Part shown: positions 44,095 to 51,981 of the stretch, in pieces
Numbering within the stretch: the first letter of the stretch is position 1
Layout of the letters: every line of letters begins with the position of its first letter
From: Paenibacillus silvisoli
GTDB taxonomy: Bacteria; Bacillota; Bacilli; Paenibacillales; Paenibacillaceae
Direction: 5' to 3'
DNA: 64,000 nt
NCBI RefSeq assembly: GCF_030866765.1
Contig: NZ_CP133017.1
Coordinates: 2,013,001 to 2,077,000 of the forward strand
Program-made: the position numbers and the translations under genes
The notes under the pieces: generated by a model
Database searches by the model: none
Told to the model about the DNA's origin: nothing
The model's input: only the letters and a program-made list of their open reading frames with translations

Positions 44095-45441
44095 TCACTC
44101 CGTATCTGAAGCTGCTGTTTCCGCAGTTGCTTGATGTGATATGAATTTAGTCCCGTGCCCGATTCTTCGAATGGCAATCGCAACGAACAAACACTCCGCC
44201 GCCACGCCGATGGATTGCGACCACGCTCCGATCGCGCCGTTCCAGCCTGGCGTGAACCAAATGCAGAGCGCCGCGGTCGTCAGCGTGAACAGCAGGTTGG
44301 CCGATTGCGAACCGACGATGACGCGGGTTTGACCGCGCACCATAATGATGCCGTTGCCGACGTCTAGCCATGGAAGCGCGAGCGCCAGCAGAACGAACGG
44401 CTGCATGGCCCGAATCGTTTCCGCTTTGAGCTTGCCTTCGACGCCCATCACGTGGCCGACAACGAATTCACCCGCTGGCGTGAATGCCAGTATGCAGACG
44501 AGCACGGTCGGAATGAAGCCGAGCAGCAGCGTGAATTTTCGCACGGTCTCGGGGTCGGTTTTATAGAAATTCAGGACGATTTGATGAAAATAGGTGAAGA
44601 AGCTGAGCGTCAGCTGCACCAGACTGGCGGCCAGCGCGAAGGAAGCGATCGACAGCGCGGCATCGCTTGTTTTGCCCAGCAGCGCATTGATGGACGGCCC
44701 GATCCATACGGCGATTAACGTTGACAGCAGCATCGGCCGATAAAACGAGAAGACTTGTCTGCCGCTGCGGACCGTATGTCCTTCTTCGCGCTCCGGCATG
44801 CGTCTGACGAGCGACGAGCCTTCCAAGTAGCTGACGAGCGCTTCGATCATCATGCCGGACAGGAAGATGATCGCGCCGACCGTTCCGCTATTTACGCCCA
44901 CATGCATAAAGTAGAGGGAGAGGCCATACATGCCGAGCAGCCGCAGCACCATGCCGATCGTCAGCCATTTCGTGCGCATATTATAGATGATGACGCCATG
45001 ATAGAGGCAGCGAATGCCCGAAAAAATACTGACGAACATAAGAATCTGATAGACGTTCACGATGTCCGGCACGAGCGCGTCCTCCGCGCCGAACAGACCG
45101 CCGAATATCCACCTGCCGAGCGGCGTATAGCAAATGATCATGCCAAGCAGCAGGATCGAGGCGAATACGAGCTGCCCGACCCGCAGCATGGCGCGAAACG
45201 ACCGCTTGTCGCGAACGAGCGCCGAGCAGGTTTGGCGGAGCAGGACGGCCGGTCTCTCCGTGATGATCAATAGACTCATCGCGATCGCGTAGCTGGCGAT
45301 GACGACCTTCTGATTCGCGGCATGCGTCAGCGTGCTGTTAATGATGACATGCGATATCGTTACGAGAGAAGCCGAAAGGCCGAGCGGCAAAAAAAAACGC
45401 CATAGCTGTCCCATGGACACCGAGCCAGGCTGTTTCCTCAT
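44095..45441 (-). CDS. MATE/MOP-superfamily membrane exporter-like protein
   Basis: The 448-residue polytopic protein has about 12 TM helices, in the pattern of MOP-superfamily flippases/MATE proteins. It starts MRKQPGSVSMGQLWRFFLPLGLS, followed by TLTHAANQKVVIASYAIAMSLL. Substrate and exact subfamily cannot be called. The start is placed 12 bp after AAGGAG; a further 19 in-frame upstream residues are not kept. Its stop touches the alternative GTG start of the MFS gene, so the two transporters form a unit. Confidence 0.82.
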   Translation of the reverse strand: MRKQPGSVSMGQLWRFFLPLGLSASLVTISHVIINSTLTHAANQKVVIASYAIAMSLLIITERPAVLLRQTCSALVRDKRSFRAMLRVGQLVFASILLLGMIICYTPLGRWIFGGLFGAEDALVPDIVNVYQILMFVSIFSGIRCLYHGVIIYNMRTKWLTIGMVLRLLGMYGLSLYFMHVGVNSGTVGAIIFLSGMMIEALVSYLEGSSLVRRMPEREEGHTVRSGRQVFSFYRPMLLSTLIAVWIGPSINALLGKTSDAALSIASFALAASLVQLTLSFFTYFHQIVLNFYKTDPETVRKFTLLLGFIPTVLVCILAFTPAGEFVVGHVMGVEGKLKAETIRAMQPFVLLALALPWLDVGNGIIMVRGQTRVIVGSQSANLLFTLTTAALCIWFTPGWNGAIGAWSQSIGVAAECLFVAIAIRRIGHGTKFISHQATAETAASDTE

Positions 45442-45458
45442 AGAGCATTCGATCTCCT

Positions 45459-45486
45459 TGTAAACATTATGTAAACAAGTATAGCA
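45459..45486 (-). promoter_or_regulatory. Extended -10 promoter and direct repeat before the MATE-type gene
   Basis: On the minus strand TGC-TATACT (45478-45486) is an extended -10 element. Two TGTTTACA half-sites, 11 bp apart (45459-45477), sit around the transcript start and look like an operator. Confidence 0.5.
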
Positions 45487-45558
45487 TATGGGGAACAAGT
45501 TTTCGCGCTGGATTTACACTCTATGAAATGGTACATTAGTGGATGGAGGTTTTGAGAC

Positions 45559-45873
45559 GTGAACCATTATTTTACGTGGAACGACCGGCTTGGAATCCCG
45601 CTGCCGTTACTGGAGCAGGACTGGGAGATGTACAGTCAGGCGGACCGTACGGCGATCGTGACCGAATGGGAGATTATTCGCGGGACGATTCCGGATCGCG
45701 TCTTCGCCTTTGAAGCTGACATCAACAGAAAGCAAGCCCAGCTGTTCGAGGAAGAGAGCTTTGAACGCTCGTGTACCCTTAACTCCGATATCGCCGAATT
45801 GGCGAGCCGGATTAATGATTTACATATTTGGTACCGCATGAATCAAGAGATTGAAATGAAGCGCCATTCCTAG
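45559..45873 (+). CDS. Small hypothetical protein
   Basis: The 104-residue acidic, probably helical protein (MNHYFTWNDRLGIPLPLLEQDWEMYS, then amphipathic helices with EADINRKQAQLFEEE). GTG start 10 bp after TGGAGGT. I do not recognise a family, but it resembles the short soluble partner proteins often seen in Bacillales near ytp genes. It precedes the terpene synthase gene by 33 bp and probably shares its transcript. Confidence 0.65.
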   Translation: MNHYFTWNDRLGIPLPLLEQDWEMYSQADRTAIVTEWEIIRGTIPDRVFAFEADINRKQAQLFEEESFERSCTLNSDIAELASRINDLHIWYRMNQEIEMKRHS

Positions 45874-45906
45874 CTGGATTGGAGTGGAAGAAGGAGGGCG
45901 CACACG

Positions 45907-46986
45907 ATGCAGTTGCCAGCTTTGGCCCGCCAAATGCCCAAAACGCCTATTCATTTGATGTACCGCGTTTATAAATACGTACTGCCCGAAGTCAGGGCGG
46001 AGCTCGCGAGGCTTCGCGCCATCGCCGTGCGCATCCCTGACGAAGAACTGCGGACGCAAGCGCTTGCGAGCATGACGAGCAAGCAGTTTCACTGCGAAGG
46101 CGGAGGCATTTACGCTGCGGCTAACTTGAACGCAAGACATCTGTTAGTACCGCTGATCGTCGCTTTGCAGACGATCAGCGATTACTTGGACAACCTGTGC
46201 GATCGCAGCACGTCGCTCGATCCGGAGGATTTCCGCCTGCTCCATCAGTCGATGCTGGATGCGGTCGATCCGAACGCGCCGCTGCGCGACTATTACGCGC
46301 TTCGCGCGGAGCGGGAGGACGGCGGCTATTTGCACGAGCTTGTCCGCACCTGTCAAGCCTCCATCAGGCAGCTGCCGTCCTATGCGGCGGTACAGCCTTA
46401 CGTGACGGAGCTGGTCGGCCTCTATGCCGATCTGCAGGTTCACAAGCATATCGTCAAGCATGAGCGCGAACCGGCGCTGCTCGCTTGGTGGGAACAACAT
46501 CGCAGCGGCGTACCGCATCTGAAGTGGAATGAGTTTGCGGCCGCAACGGGGTCGACGCTCGGCATGTTTATGCTGTTTCTTGCCGCTTCCGACGAGGCTT
46601 GCGGCAGTCATGAAGCGCTGCGCATACGCAATAACTATTTCCCTCACATATGCGGCCTTCATATTATGCTGGATTATTTAATCGACCAAGAAGAGGACCG
46701 GGTAGGCGGAGACTTAAACTTCTGCAACTACTACTCCAGTCAAAGCGAGCTCATCGAGCGGATCGGCGATATCGTCGAGCAAGCGCGTGAAGACGCAAGC
46801 AGGCTGCCTGCGCCGAAGTTTCACCGAATGGTCATCGAGGGTTTGTTAGCGCTGTATTTGTCCGATCCTAAAGTAAAGGGTCAGCAGGACGTTCAGCGCG
46901 TCTCGAAGCGCCTGATGCGCAGAAGCCCGCTCACGCGGCTGTTCTTCTGGGGCAACAGCGTCGTTATCCGTTTGCGGCAAGCTTAA
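45907..46986 (+). CDS. ytpB: YtpB-like tetraprenyl-beta-curcumene synthase (DUF2600)
   Basis: The 359-residue all-helical protein matches the YtpB/DUF2600 type. It has KQFHCEGGGIYAAANL near residue 60, ISDYLDNLCDRSTSLDP near 89-105 and HIMLDYLIDQEEDRVGGDLNFCNYY near 255-279, which supply Asp-rich sites for Mg-diphosphate. Family knowledge: B. subtilis YtpB cyclises tetraprenyl diphosphate to tetraprenyl-beta-curcumene, a precursor of spore-associated sesquarterpenes (C35). No squalene-hopene-like cyclase or prenyltransferase gene is in this window. AAGGAGGG lies 8-9 bp before the ATG. Confidence 0.85.
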   Translation: MQLPALARQMPKTPIHLMYRVYKYVLPEVRAELARLRAIAVRIPDEELRTQALASMTSKQFHCEGGGIYAAANLNARHLLVPLIVALQTISDYLDNLCDRSTSLDPEDFRLLHQSMLDAVDPNAPLRDYYALRAEREDGGYLHELVRTCQASIRQLPSYAAVQPYVTELVGLYADLQVHKHIVKHEREPALLAWWEQHRSGVPHLKWNEFAAATGSTLGMFMLFLAASDEACGSHEALRIRNNYFPHICGLHIMLDYLIDQEEDRVGGDLNFCNYYSSQSELIERIGDIVEQAREDASRLPAPKFHRMVIEGLLALYLSDPKVKGQQDVQRVSKRLMRRSPLTRLFFWGNSVVIRLRQA

Positions 46987-47042
46987 GTAAAGTAAAGTGA
47001 ACCAGGAAAGCACAGATAAAGAAGAATGAGGAGTGGAATGCA

Positions 47043-48011
47043 ATGTCAGCTGTAAAATCGATTGCCGTTCTTACAAGCGGTGGAGATTCCCAAGGGATGA
47101 ACGCGGCGGTTCGCGCCGTCGTTCGCAGCGCCCTATATCATGGTCTTGAAGTCTATGGCGTTCAACGCGGTTACCAAGGCTTGCTTAATAACGACCTGCG
47201 CCAAATGGATCTGCGCAGCGTAGGCGACATCATCCAACGCGGCGGAACGATTCTTCAAACGGCGCGCTGCAAAGAGTTCATGACGCCGGAAGGCCAGCAA
47301 AAGGGTGCCGATGTGCTGCGCGAGCGCGGCATCGACGGCTTGGTCGTTATCGGAGGCGACGGTTCTTATCAAGGCGCGAACAAACTGAGCAAGCTCGGCA
47401 TCAAAACAATGGGCTTGCCGGGAACGATCGACAACGATATTCCGTTCACCGACTACACGATCGGCTTCGATACGTCGGTCAGCATCGTCGTCGATGCAAT
47501 CAATAAGCTTCGCGATACGATGACCTCGCATGAGCGCTCGTCGGTCGTGGAAGTAATGGGCCGCCACTGCGGCGACATCGCGCTGTACGCAGGTCTGGCA
47601 AGCGGCGCGGAGACGATCATCGTGCCTGAAGTGCCGTTTGACCTCGATCAAGTGGCAAACCGGATGAAAGAGAACTTCGGCTCCGGCAAACGCCACAGTA
47701 TCATTGTCGTGGCGGAAGGCGCGGCGACAGGCGAAGAAATCGGCAGAGGCATTACCGAGCGCTGCGGCATGGAGCCTCGCGTTACCGTTCTCGGTCATAT
47801 CCAACGCGGCGGAACGCCGACGCACAATGACCGGATTTTGGCGAGCCAGCTGGGCGACTTTGCCGTACGCAAGCTGATGGAAGGCGATTCCGGCAAAGGA
47901 TGCGGCATCGTTCGCGGCGAGCTGGTCGTTACCGATATCGACAAAGTGGTCAATACGAAGAAACCGTTCAACATGGATCTTTACAATCTGGCTCTTCGTT
48001 TGTCCCAATAA
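47043..48011 (+). CDS. pfkA: 6-phosphofructokinase
   Basis: The 322-residue ATP-dependent enzyme phosphorylates fructose-6-P. The ATP loop reads LTSGGDSQGMNAAVRAVVR near residues 9-27. It then has GGTILQTARC near 62, the catalytic Asp in GTIDNDIPFTDYTIGFDT near 125-142, RHCGDIALYAGL near 164 and HIQRGGTPTHNDR near 249. In the loop a Gln replaces the usual Pro or Ala (GGDSPGMN or GGDAPGMN). GAGGAG precedes the ATG. It is separated from pyk by 45 kb, unlike B. subtilis where pfkA-pyk are adjacent. A strong terminator follows. Confidence 0.97.
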   Translation: MSAVKSIAVLTSGGDSQGMNAAVRAVVRSALYHGLEVYGVQRGYQGLLNNDLRQMDLRSVGDIIQRGGTILQTARCKEFMTPEGQQKGADVLRERGIDGLVVIGGDGSYQGANKLSKLGIKTMGLPGTIDNDIPFTDYTIGFDTSVSIVVDAINKLRDTMTSHERSSVVEVMGRHCGDIALYAGLASGAETIIVPEVPFDLDQVANRMKENFGSGKRHSIIVVAEGAATGEEIGRGITERCGMEPRVTVLGHIQRGGTPTHNDRILASQLGDFAVRKLMEGDSGKGCGIVRGELVVTDIDKVVNTKKPFNMDLYNLALRLSQ

Positions 48012-48019
48012 ATAGATCG

Positions 48020-48085
48020 AAAGCCTTATACGGGCGTATCGTCCAGCGGCAGTAGGCCCGGTCGACCGCCCGTATAAGGCTTTTT
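48020..48085 (+). terminator. Terminator of pfkA
   Basis: A perfect 17-bp stem, AAAGCCTTATACGGGCG (48020-48036) with CGCCCGTATAAGGCTTT (48067-48083), then TTTTT; the 30-nt loop is itself structured. Confidence 0.9.
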
Positions 48086-48114
48086 CTACTACTACATAAG
48101 CAGGAGGACTAGCA

Positions 48115-48318
48115 ATGTTCTTATATAAAATCGAAATCGAAATGGAAGATACATCGGCGCATCTCATTCTGCTGGCAGAGACGGACGAGAAGGCGTTTTC
48201 GGTCGTCGATAGCCATGTCGCCCGCCATTATATCAAGATGCCGGTACTGAAGTCGGTCGCGATTGTGGAGAAGAAGCGGACGGAAGCGGGTTCGGGATAT
48301 TTAATTCCTCAATTGTAA
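48115..48318 (+). CDS. Small conserved protein, DUF3906-like
   Basis: The 67-residue protein starts MFLYKIEIEMEDTSAHLILLAETDEKAF and probably forms a small beta-alpha-beta fold. It looks like the DUF3906 group of short Bacillales proteins of unknown function. CAGGAGGACT lies before the ATG. It is encoded between the pfkA terminator and the FMN reductase promoter. Confidence 0.68.
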   Translation: MFLYKIEIEMEDTSAHLILLAETDEKAFSVVDSHVARHYIKMPVLKSVAIVEKKRTEAGSGYLIPQL

Positions 48319-48327
48319 AATGTTTCA

Positions 48328-48362
48328 TTGACCGAACATACAAAACATACTATTATGTATGT
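48328..48362 (+). promoter_or_regulatory. Promoter with operator-like repeats before the FMN reductase
   Basis: TTGACC (48328-48333), 17-bp spacer and TATTAT (48351-48356). ACATAC occurs at 48336 and 48345, and the second copy forms ACATAC-TATTAT-GTATGT, a palindrome centred on the -10 box. This placement suits a repressor. Confidence 0.72.
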
Positions 48363-48391
48363 AAAGTATTCGTTTGGAAGGGGAATTTATT

Positions 48392-48922
48392 ATGCGCATC
48401 ATGATCATCACAGGCAGCAACAGGGCGAACTCGACCAGTACGATGCTATCGCGCTACATTGGCAAGGTCATCGAGTCCGAGGGTCACGAAGTAACGCTGT
48501 TCGATCTGCATGTACGGCCGCTGCCTTTCTATGGCAGCCATGGCGAGAACGATATGGAAATTGCAGCATTGAAGGAAACCGCGATGCATTGCGACGCTTT
48601 CGTGCTTAGCACGCCAGAGTATCACGGCAGCATGACCGGCGTGCTGAAGAACGCGCTCGATTTTCTTGGCGGCGATCAGTTCGACAGCAAGGCGGTACTG
48701 TCCGTCGCTTCCGCCGGCGGGGCAGTGGGTGTAAGCTCTCTGACGCAGATGCAGGCCATCGTGCGCAACATGCACGGCATTAACTGTCCGGAATGGATTT
48801 CGATCGGAGGCGCGAACCGGCAGTTCGAAGCGGACGGCACGCCGTCGTCGGCCGACGTGAAGAACCGCGTTCATCGCACCGTTCCTTATTTCTTGAAGAT
48901 GGCGGCGCAGCTGCGCAAATAA
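48392..48922 (+). CDS. NADPH-dependent FMN reductase / azoreductase-like flavoprotein
   Basis: The 176-residue flavodoxin-fold protein has the FMN phosphate loop TGSNRANSTSTML at residues 7-19 and DAFVLSTPEYHGSMTGVLKNALDFL near 68-92, as in azobenzene/chromate reductases of the NADPH-FMN reductase family. It probably reduces quinones or azo compounds or supplies FMNH2. The ATG at 48392 is 9 bp after AAGGGGAA; an in-frame upstream start at 48374 is inside the ribosome site region. It is the second such protein in the window and has its own operator-bearing promoter. Confidence 0.9.
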   Translation: MRIMIITGSNRANSTSTMLSRYIGKVIESEGHEVTLFDLHVRPLPFYGSHGENDMEIAALKETAMHCDAFVLSTPEYHGSMTGVLKNALDFLGGDQFDSKAVLSVASAGGAVGVSSLTQMQAIVRNMHGINCPEWISIGGANRQFEADGTPSSADVKNRVHRTVPYFLKMAAQLRK

Positions 48923-48965
48923 AAAAAAGCTTTGCAGTCCCGGCGAGGATTGCAGAGCTTTTTTT
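48923..48965. terminator. Bidirectional terminator between FMN reductase and DUF4015 genes
   Basis: AAAAAAAAGCTTTGCAGTCC pairs with GGATTGCAGAGCTTTTTTT, with wobble pairs; A/T runs on both sides. Confidence 0.82.
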
Positions 48966-48971
48966 GCATGT

Positions 48972-50198
48972 TTAGAAGTTAGCGTCAGCCGTGTAGCGGT
49001 TATTTGCGTTCCATAATAAATATTCATGAATGCCGGTATCGTTCAACGCTTTAATTTGCGCGTCCACTTGCGCTTTGCCGTATTTAATATAATGCCCTTT
49101 GCCCAGCCAGCTTGCGGTGAAATCTTGAATCCAAGGCCGAATGATCGGCTTATACGATCCGATCGGATTGAGCTTCTTGTGCGTATCGAGCATCGCGCCT
49201 TTAATCGTCGCGTACGGATTCGTATCCGGATCCTTGACCTTGAACCATCCTGTACTATAGTGGCTCGGATACACCATCGGCGAGATGACGTCCACATGCT
49301 TCGATATTTTCACGAAATCTTGACCGATGCCTTCAGCTGCGGGAACGGAAGCGGCGTAACCGAATATATCGACCGATACGCGCACGCCGAGCGGTTCCAG
49401 CTGCGACTTCGCGTATTTGACGAAAGCGGCGATCGTATCGACCCGCTTATCTTTCGTTTTGTCGAAGACCAGCGCGTCGGCTTTCTTCTCGAAGCCTTCC
49501 GGGAACCGGACGTAGTCGAATTGAATTTCTTTAAAGCCGAGCTTGGCGGCTTCCTTCGCAATGGCAATGTTGTAATCCCATACTTCTTTCCGGTACGGAT
49601 TGACGAAGCTGTCTCCTTTGCCGTTCTGCCAGAGCGAACCGTCCTTGCGGCGGAACGACAGCTCTGGATGGCTGCGGGCCAGCACAGTGTCCTTAAAGAC
49701 GACGATGCGGGCAATCGGATATACTTCGTGCTTCTTCAGGCGTTCCATCAGCTGGCTGATGTTGCCTATGTATTTTTGCGGCTTGCCGAGCTTGAGGAGC
49801 TCCGGGTTTTTGGTCGGGTACGTCAAGTAGCCGTAATCGTCCTTCACGTCGATGACCATGCTGTTCAGCGCGGTATTATCGACGAGCTTCAACAACGATT
49901 CCATTCGGGAGCCGCCGGCGCTGTGGGCCGTCACGTAAATGCCTTTCACTTCCGGCGCATCGGGTTGCGGGTCGTGCTTGACATAGATGCTTCCCGAGGC
50001 TGTGCCGGTTCCCGTCTGCGCGCCGCCTGGCGTGGTTGAAGGAGGTTGAACGGTTCCGCCTGGCTGCTGCTGCGCCGCCGGGGCTGTTAATAGCGTTGCT
50101 AGCAGCTGGTGCGTCGAAGCCGATTGCGGGCCCGTCTGCGCGCCTGTTCCGGATAAAACGTGAAATAACAGTAATAATGTCGAAACGATTACATCCAT
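48972..50198 (-). CDS. DUF4015 putative glycoside hydrolase, exported
   Basis: The 408-residue protein starts with a weak signal-like hydrophobic stretch (VIVSTLLLLFHVLSG), then a Gln/Pro/Thr/Gly-rich linker (about 35-70) and a TIM-barrel domain typical of DUF4015 glycosyl hydrolases. Landmarks are VKGIYVTAHSAGG near 83, VIDVKDDYGYLTY near 114, PIARIVVFKDTVLA near 160, KEIQFDYVRFPEGF near 221 and DVISPMVYPSHY near 301. These proteins are probably secreted and act on wall or capsule polysaccharide, but the substrate is unknown. GGGGAGAG precedes the ATG. Confidence 0.85.
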   Translation of the reverse strand: MDVIVSTLLLLFHVLSGTGAQTGPQSASTHQLLATLLTAPAAQQQPGGTVQPPSTTPGGAQTGTGTASGSIYVKHDPQPDAPEVKGIYVTAHSAGGSRMESLLKLVDNTALNSMVIDVKDDYGYLTYPTKNPELLKLGKPQKYIGNISQLMERLKKHEVYPIARIVVFKDTVLARSHPELSFRRKDGSLWQNGKGDSFVNPYRKEVWDYNIAIAKEAAKLGFKEIQFDYVRFPEGFEKKADALVFDKTKDKRVDTIAAFVKYAKSQLEPLGVRVSVDIFGYAASVPAAEGIGQDFVKISKHVDVISPMVYPSHYSTGWFKVKDPDTNPYATIKGAMLDTHKKLNPIGSYKPIIRPWIQDFTASWLGKGHYIKYGKAQVDAQIKALNDTGIHEYLLWNANNRYTADANF

Positions 50199-50303
50199 AG
50201 CGGAATCTCTCCCCGTCTGCCAAGTCAGTAAGATTATAATGCAGTTTCGGACACCGGCACAGAGGTATTTTGTAGGAATTTATTAGAATAAGGGGGAGCA
50301 TGA

Positions 50304-50519
50304 CGTTAGCGGGATGGCCGGTGTGTGGAGGGCGGCTAACGAACTCAGGAGCGCTTATTTGGTGCGAAAAGGGGCTTTTCTGAACGTAACGAACCTGAGA
50401 AGCCTTATTTGGCTCCGAAAGGGGGCATGATGCAGGTTTTCGCGTAAATAGCGTCGCTGGAGTTCGTTAGACATTTGAAACGCCAAAAAGGCGCAAAAAA
50501 GCGCTATACGATTCGTTAG
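50304..50519. repeat. Intergenic ~50-bp repeats with inverted copies
   Basis: Two related direct copies begin TAACGAAC at 50337 and 50387, exactly 50 bp apart, each with CTTATTTGG and GAAAGGGG downstream. Inverted GTTCGTTA/TTCGTTAG ends follow at 50462 and 50512, also 50 bp apart. A GTTAGC end lies near 50305. This is the third structured intergenic repeat type here. The 425-bp gap (50199-50622) shows no other feature. Confidence 0.8.
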
Positions 50520-50576
50520 CGGATGACATGCGTGGTGGGCGCCCTGCTATCCGGTTGGGAGGTCATTTTGACCGCG

Positions 50577-50614
50577 AAAAAAAAGAACGAGAACCGAAAG
50601 CGCGTTCTCGTTCG
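50577..50614 (-). terminator. Terminator of the 64-aa ORF
   Basis: On the minus strand GAACGAGAAC (50604-50613) pairs with GTTCTCGTTC (50585-50594), followed by the T-run from the A-tract 50577-50584. Confidence 0.82.
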
Positions 50615-50622
50615 ACTTGCCT

Positions 50623-50817
50623 CTATTGCAACAGCACTTCTCTTTGATGCTCGCAAATGCTTTGCTGAACAATTTCCATCGCGTCTTCAGGCTCCAGCAC
50701 TGCCAGTCCATCCCGCAGCACGATATTCAAATTCAATTCCCGCTCCGTGAGGAAAGGCACTAATTCTGGTGCTAGCTTCTCCACAATCTGTAATAGTCTG
50801 ACCGTTTCCATATCCAT
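50623..50817 (-). CDS. Small hypothetical protein
   Basis: The 64-residue acidic, helical protein has MDMETVRLLQIVEKLAPELVPFLTERE and LAVLEPEDAMEIVQQSICEHQREVLLQ. I do not recognise a family. AAAGGGTG precedes the ATG, and an extended -10 element (TGT-TATAAT) is at 50888-50896 on the minus strand. It is a self-contained unit with promoter and terminator. Confidence 0.65.
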   Translation of the reverse strand: MDMETVRLLQIVEKLAPELVPFLTERELNLNIVLRDGLAVLEPEDAMEIVQQSICEHQREVLLQ

Positions 50818-50972
50818 GAAGCATCACCCTTTCATCGTAATGGAGGGTAAAACGTATGGCACGAAACTAAATCAACGGGATAGCTTTATTATAACAGCAG
50901 GGAAATGAAAAACCTAGTGCAAAGCGAATAATTTCCATTTTTGCCTGGTGCCCGAATTCATGCTCGACCAAT

Positions 50973-51797
50973 TTATGGGGACGGTTTGCGGAAATCTCCC
51001 ATAACGCCGACCGTCTCCACGATATTGACGAACGCGCGAGGGTCGGTATTGGCGATGATTTTGCGCAGCTGGTTCAGCTCGAAGCGGGTCGTCACCGTCA
51101 TGAGCATATCTTTTTCCTCGTTGGTATACCCGCCGCGGGTTTTCATGACCGTAACGCCGCGGTATAACGGAATCAATGCGGTTCGCATCGCTTCCGTCTC
51201 GCATGTAATGATGAAGGCGGTGACCTTGACATGCTTGATATGTATGAGGTCGATAATTTTGCCCGTCGTGAAAATCGACAGCAGGGAGAACAGGGCAATG
51301 TCCCAGTTTTTCGTAAGCAGGCCGAGCGCCGCGATGACGGTACCGTTCATGCCGAAGATCAGCATGCCCATCGAAATATCCCGCTTGCGCGTAATGATCG
51401 CCGCAACGATGTCGAAGCCGCCGGACGAGGTGCCTTCGCGGAGGGCCAGTCCGCTTCCGAAGCCGACGATGACGCCGCCGAACACGGCGCCGAGCGTCAA
51501 ATCCGCTACCAGCGGCTTGTCCGGAATCAGCTGCATGAAGAGCGTCGTCGCAACGACGGAAACCGAACTCCAGCCGACAAACCGAATGCCAAGCACGCGC
51601 CAGCCCCAGACTAAAATAGGTACGTTTAGAATAAAATAAAGCCAGCCGATATTCAGCCCGGTTGCATAGCCTGCAATCATCGTGATACCGGAAACGCCGC
51701 CGCTGATCATTTGGTGCGGAATCAGCAGCTGGTTAAAGCCGAATGCGATCAGCAAGGCGCTGATCAATGTGAATGCTGCGGTTCGTGAAGTTCTCAT
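50973..51797 (-). CDS. YitT family membrane protein (DUF161/DUF2179)
   Basis: The 274-residue protein has five TM helices (about 8-25, 45-68, 75-95, 102-122 and 145-165) with the family strings PHQMISGGVSGITMI near 27 and REGTSSGGFDIVAAIITRK near 121. It has a C-terminal cytoplasmic DUF2179 domain (about 180-270). The molecular function of YitT proteins is unknown. GAGGTGG precedes the ATG at 51797; ten longer in-frame residues overlap the ribosome site and are dropped. Confidence 0.92.
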   Translation of the reverse strand: MRTSRTAAFTLISALLIAFGFNQLLIPHQMISGGVSGITMIAGYATGLNIGWLYFILNVPILVWGWRVLGIRFVGWSSVSVVATTLFMQLIPDKPLVADLTLGAVFGGVIVGFGSGLALREGTSSGGFDIVAAIITRKRDISMGMLIFGMNGTVIAALGLLTKNWDIALFSLLSIFTTGKIIDLIHIKHVKVTAFIITCETEAMRTALIPLYRGVTVMKTRGGYTNEEKDMLMTVTTRFELNQLRKIIANTDPRAFVNIVETVGVMGDFRKPSP

Positions 51798-51924
51798 GAC
51801 TATTCCACCTCGGCAAGTTTTGACCACATGTTGCAGTGTATCAAATCAAGTTGGATATTGTCTAACGAATGAAATGATGCTAGTATATGTATTTAGTGCT
51901 TAGTGGTATTCGCGAATACAGTTG

Positions 51925-51933
51925 TGCTATAAT
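51925..51933 (+). promoter_or_regulatory. Extended -10 promoter of the helicase gene
   Basis: TGC-TATAAT (51925-51933) is a perfect extended -10 element about 48 bp before the TTG start. No clear -35 box. Confidence 0.6.
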
Positions 51934-51981
51934 GAACTGTATATTTTCTGTAGGATGCAGATAGAAGGAGATTGAAACAGT

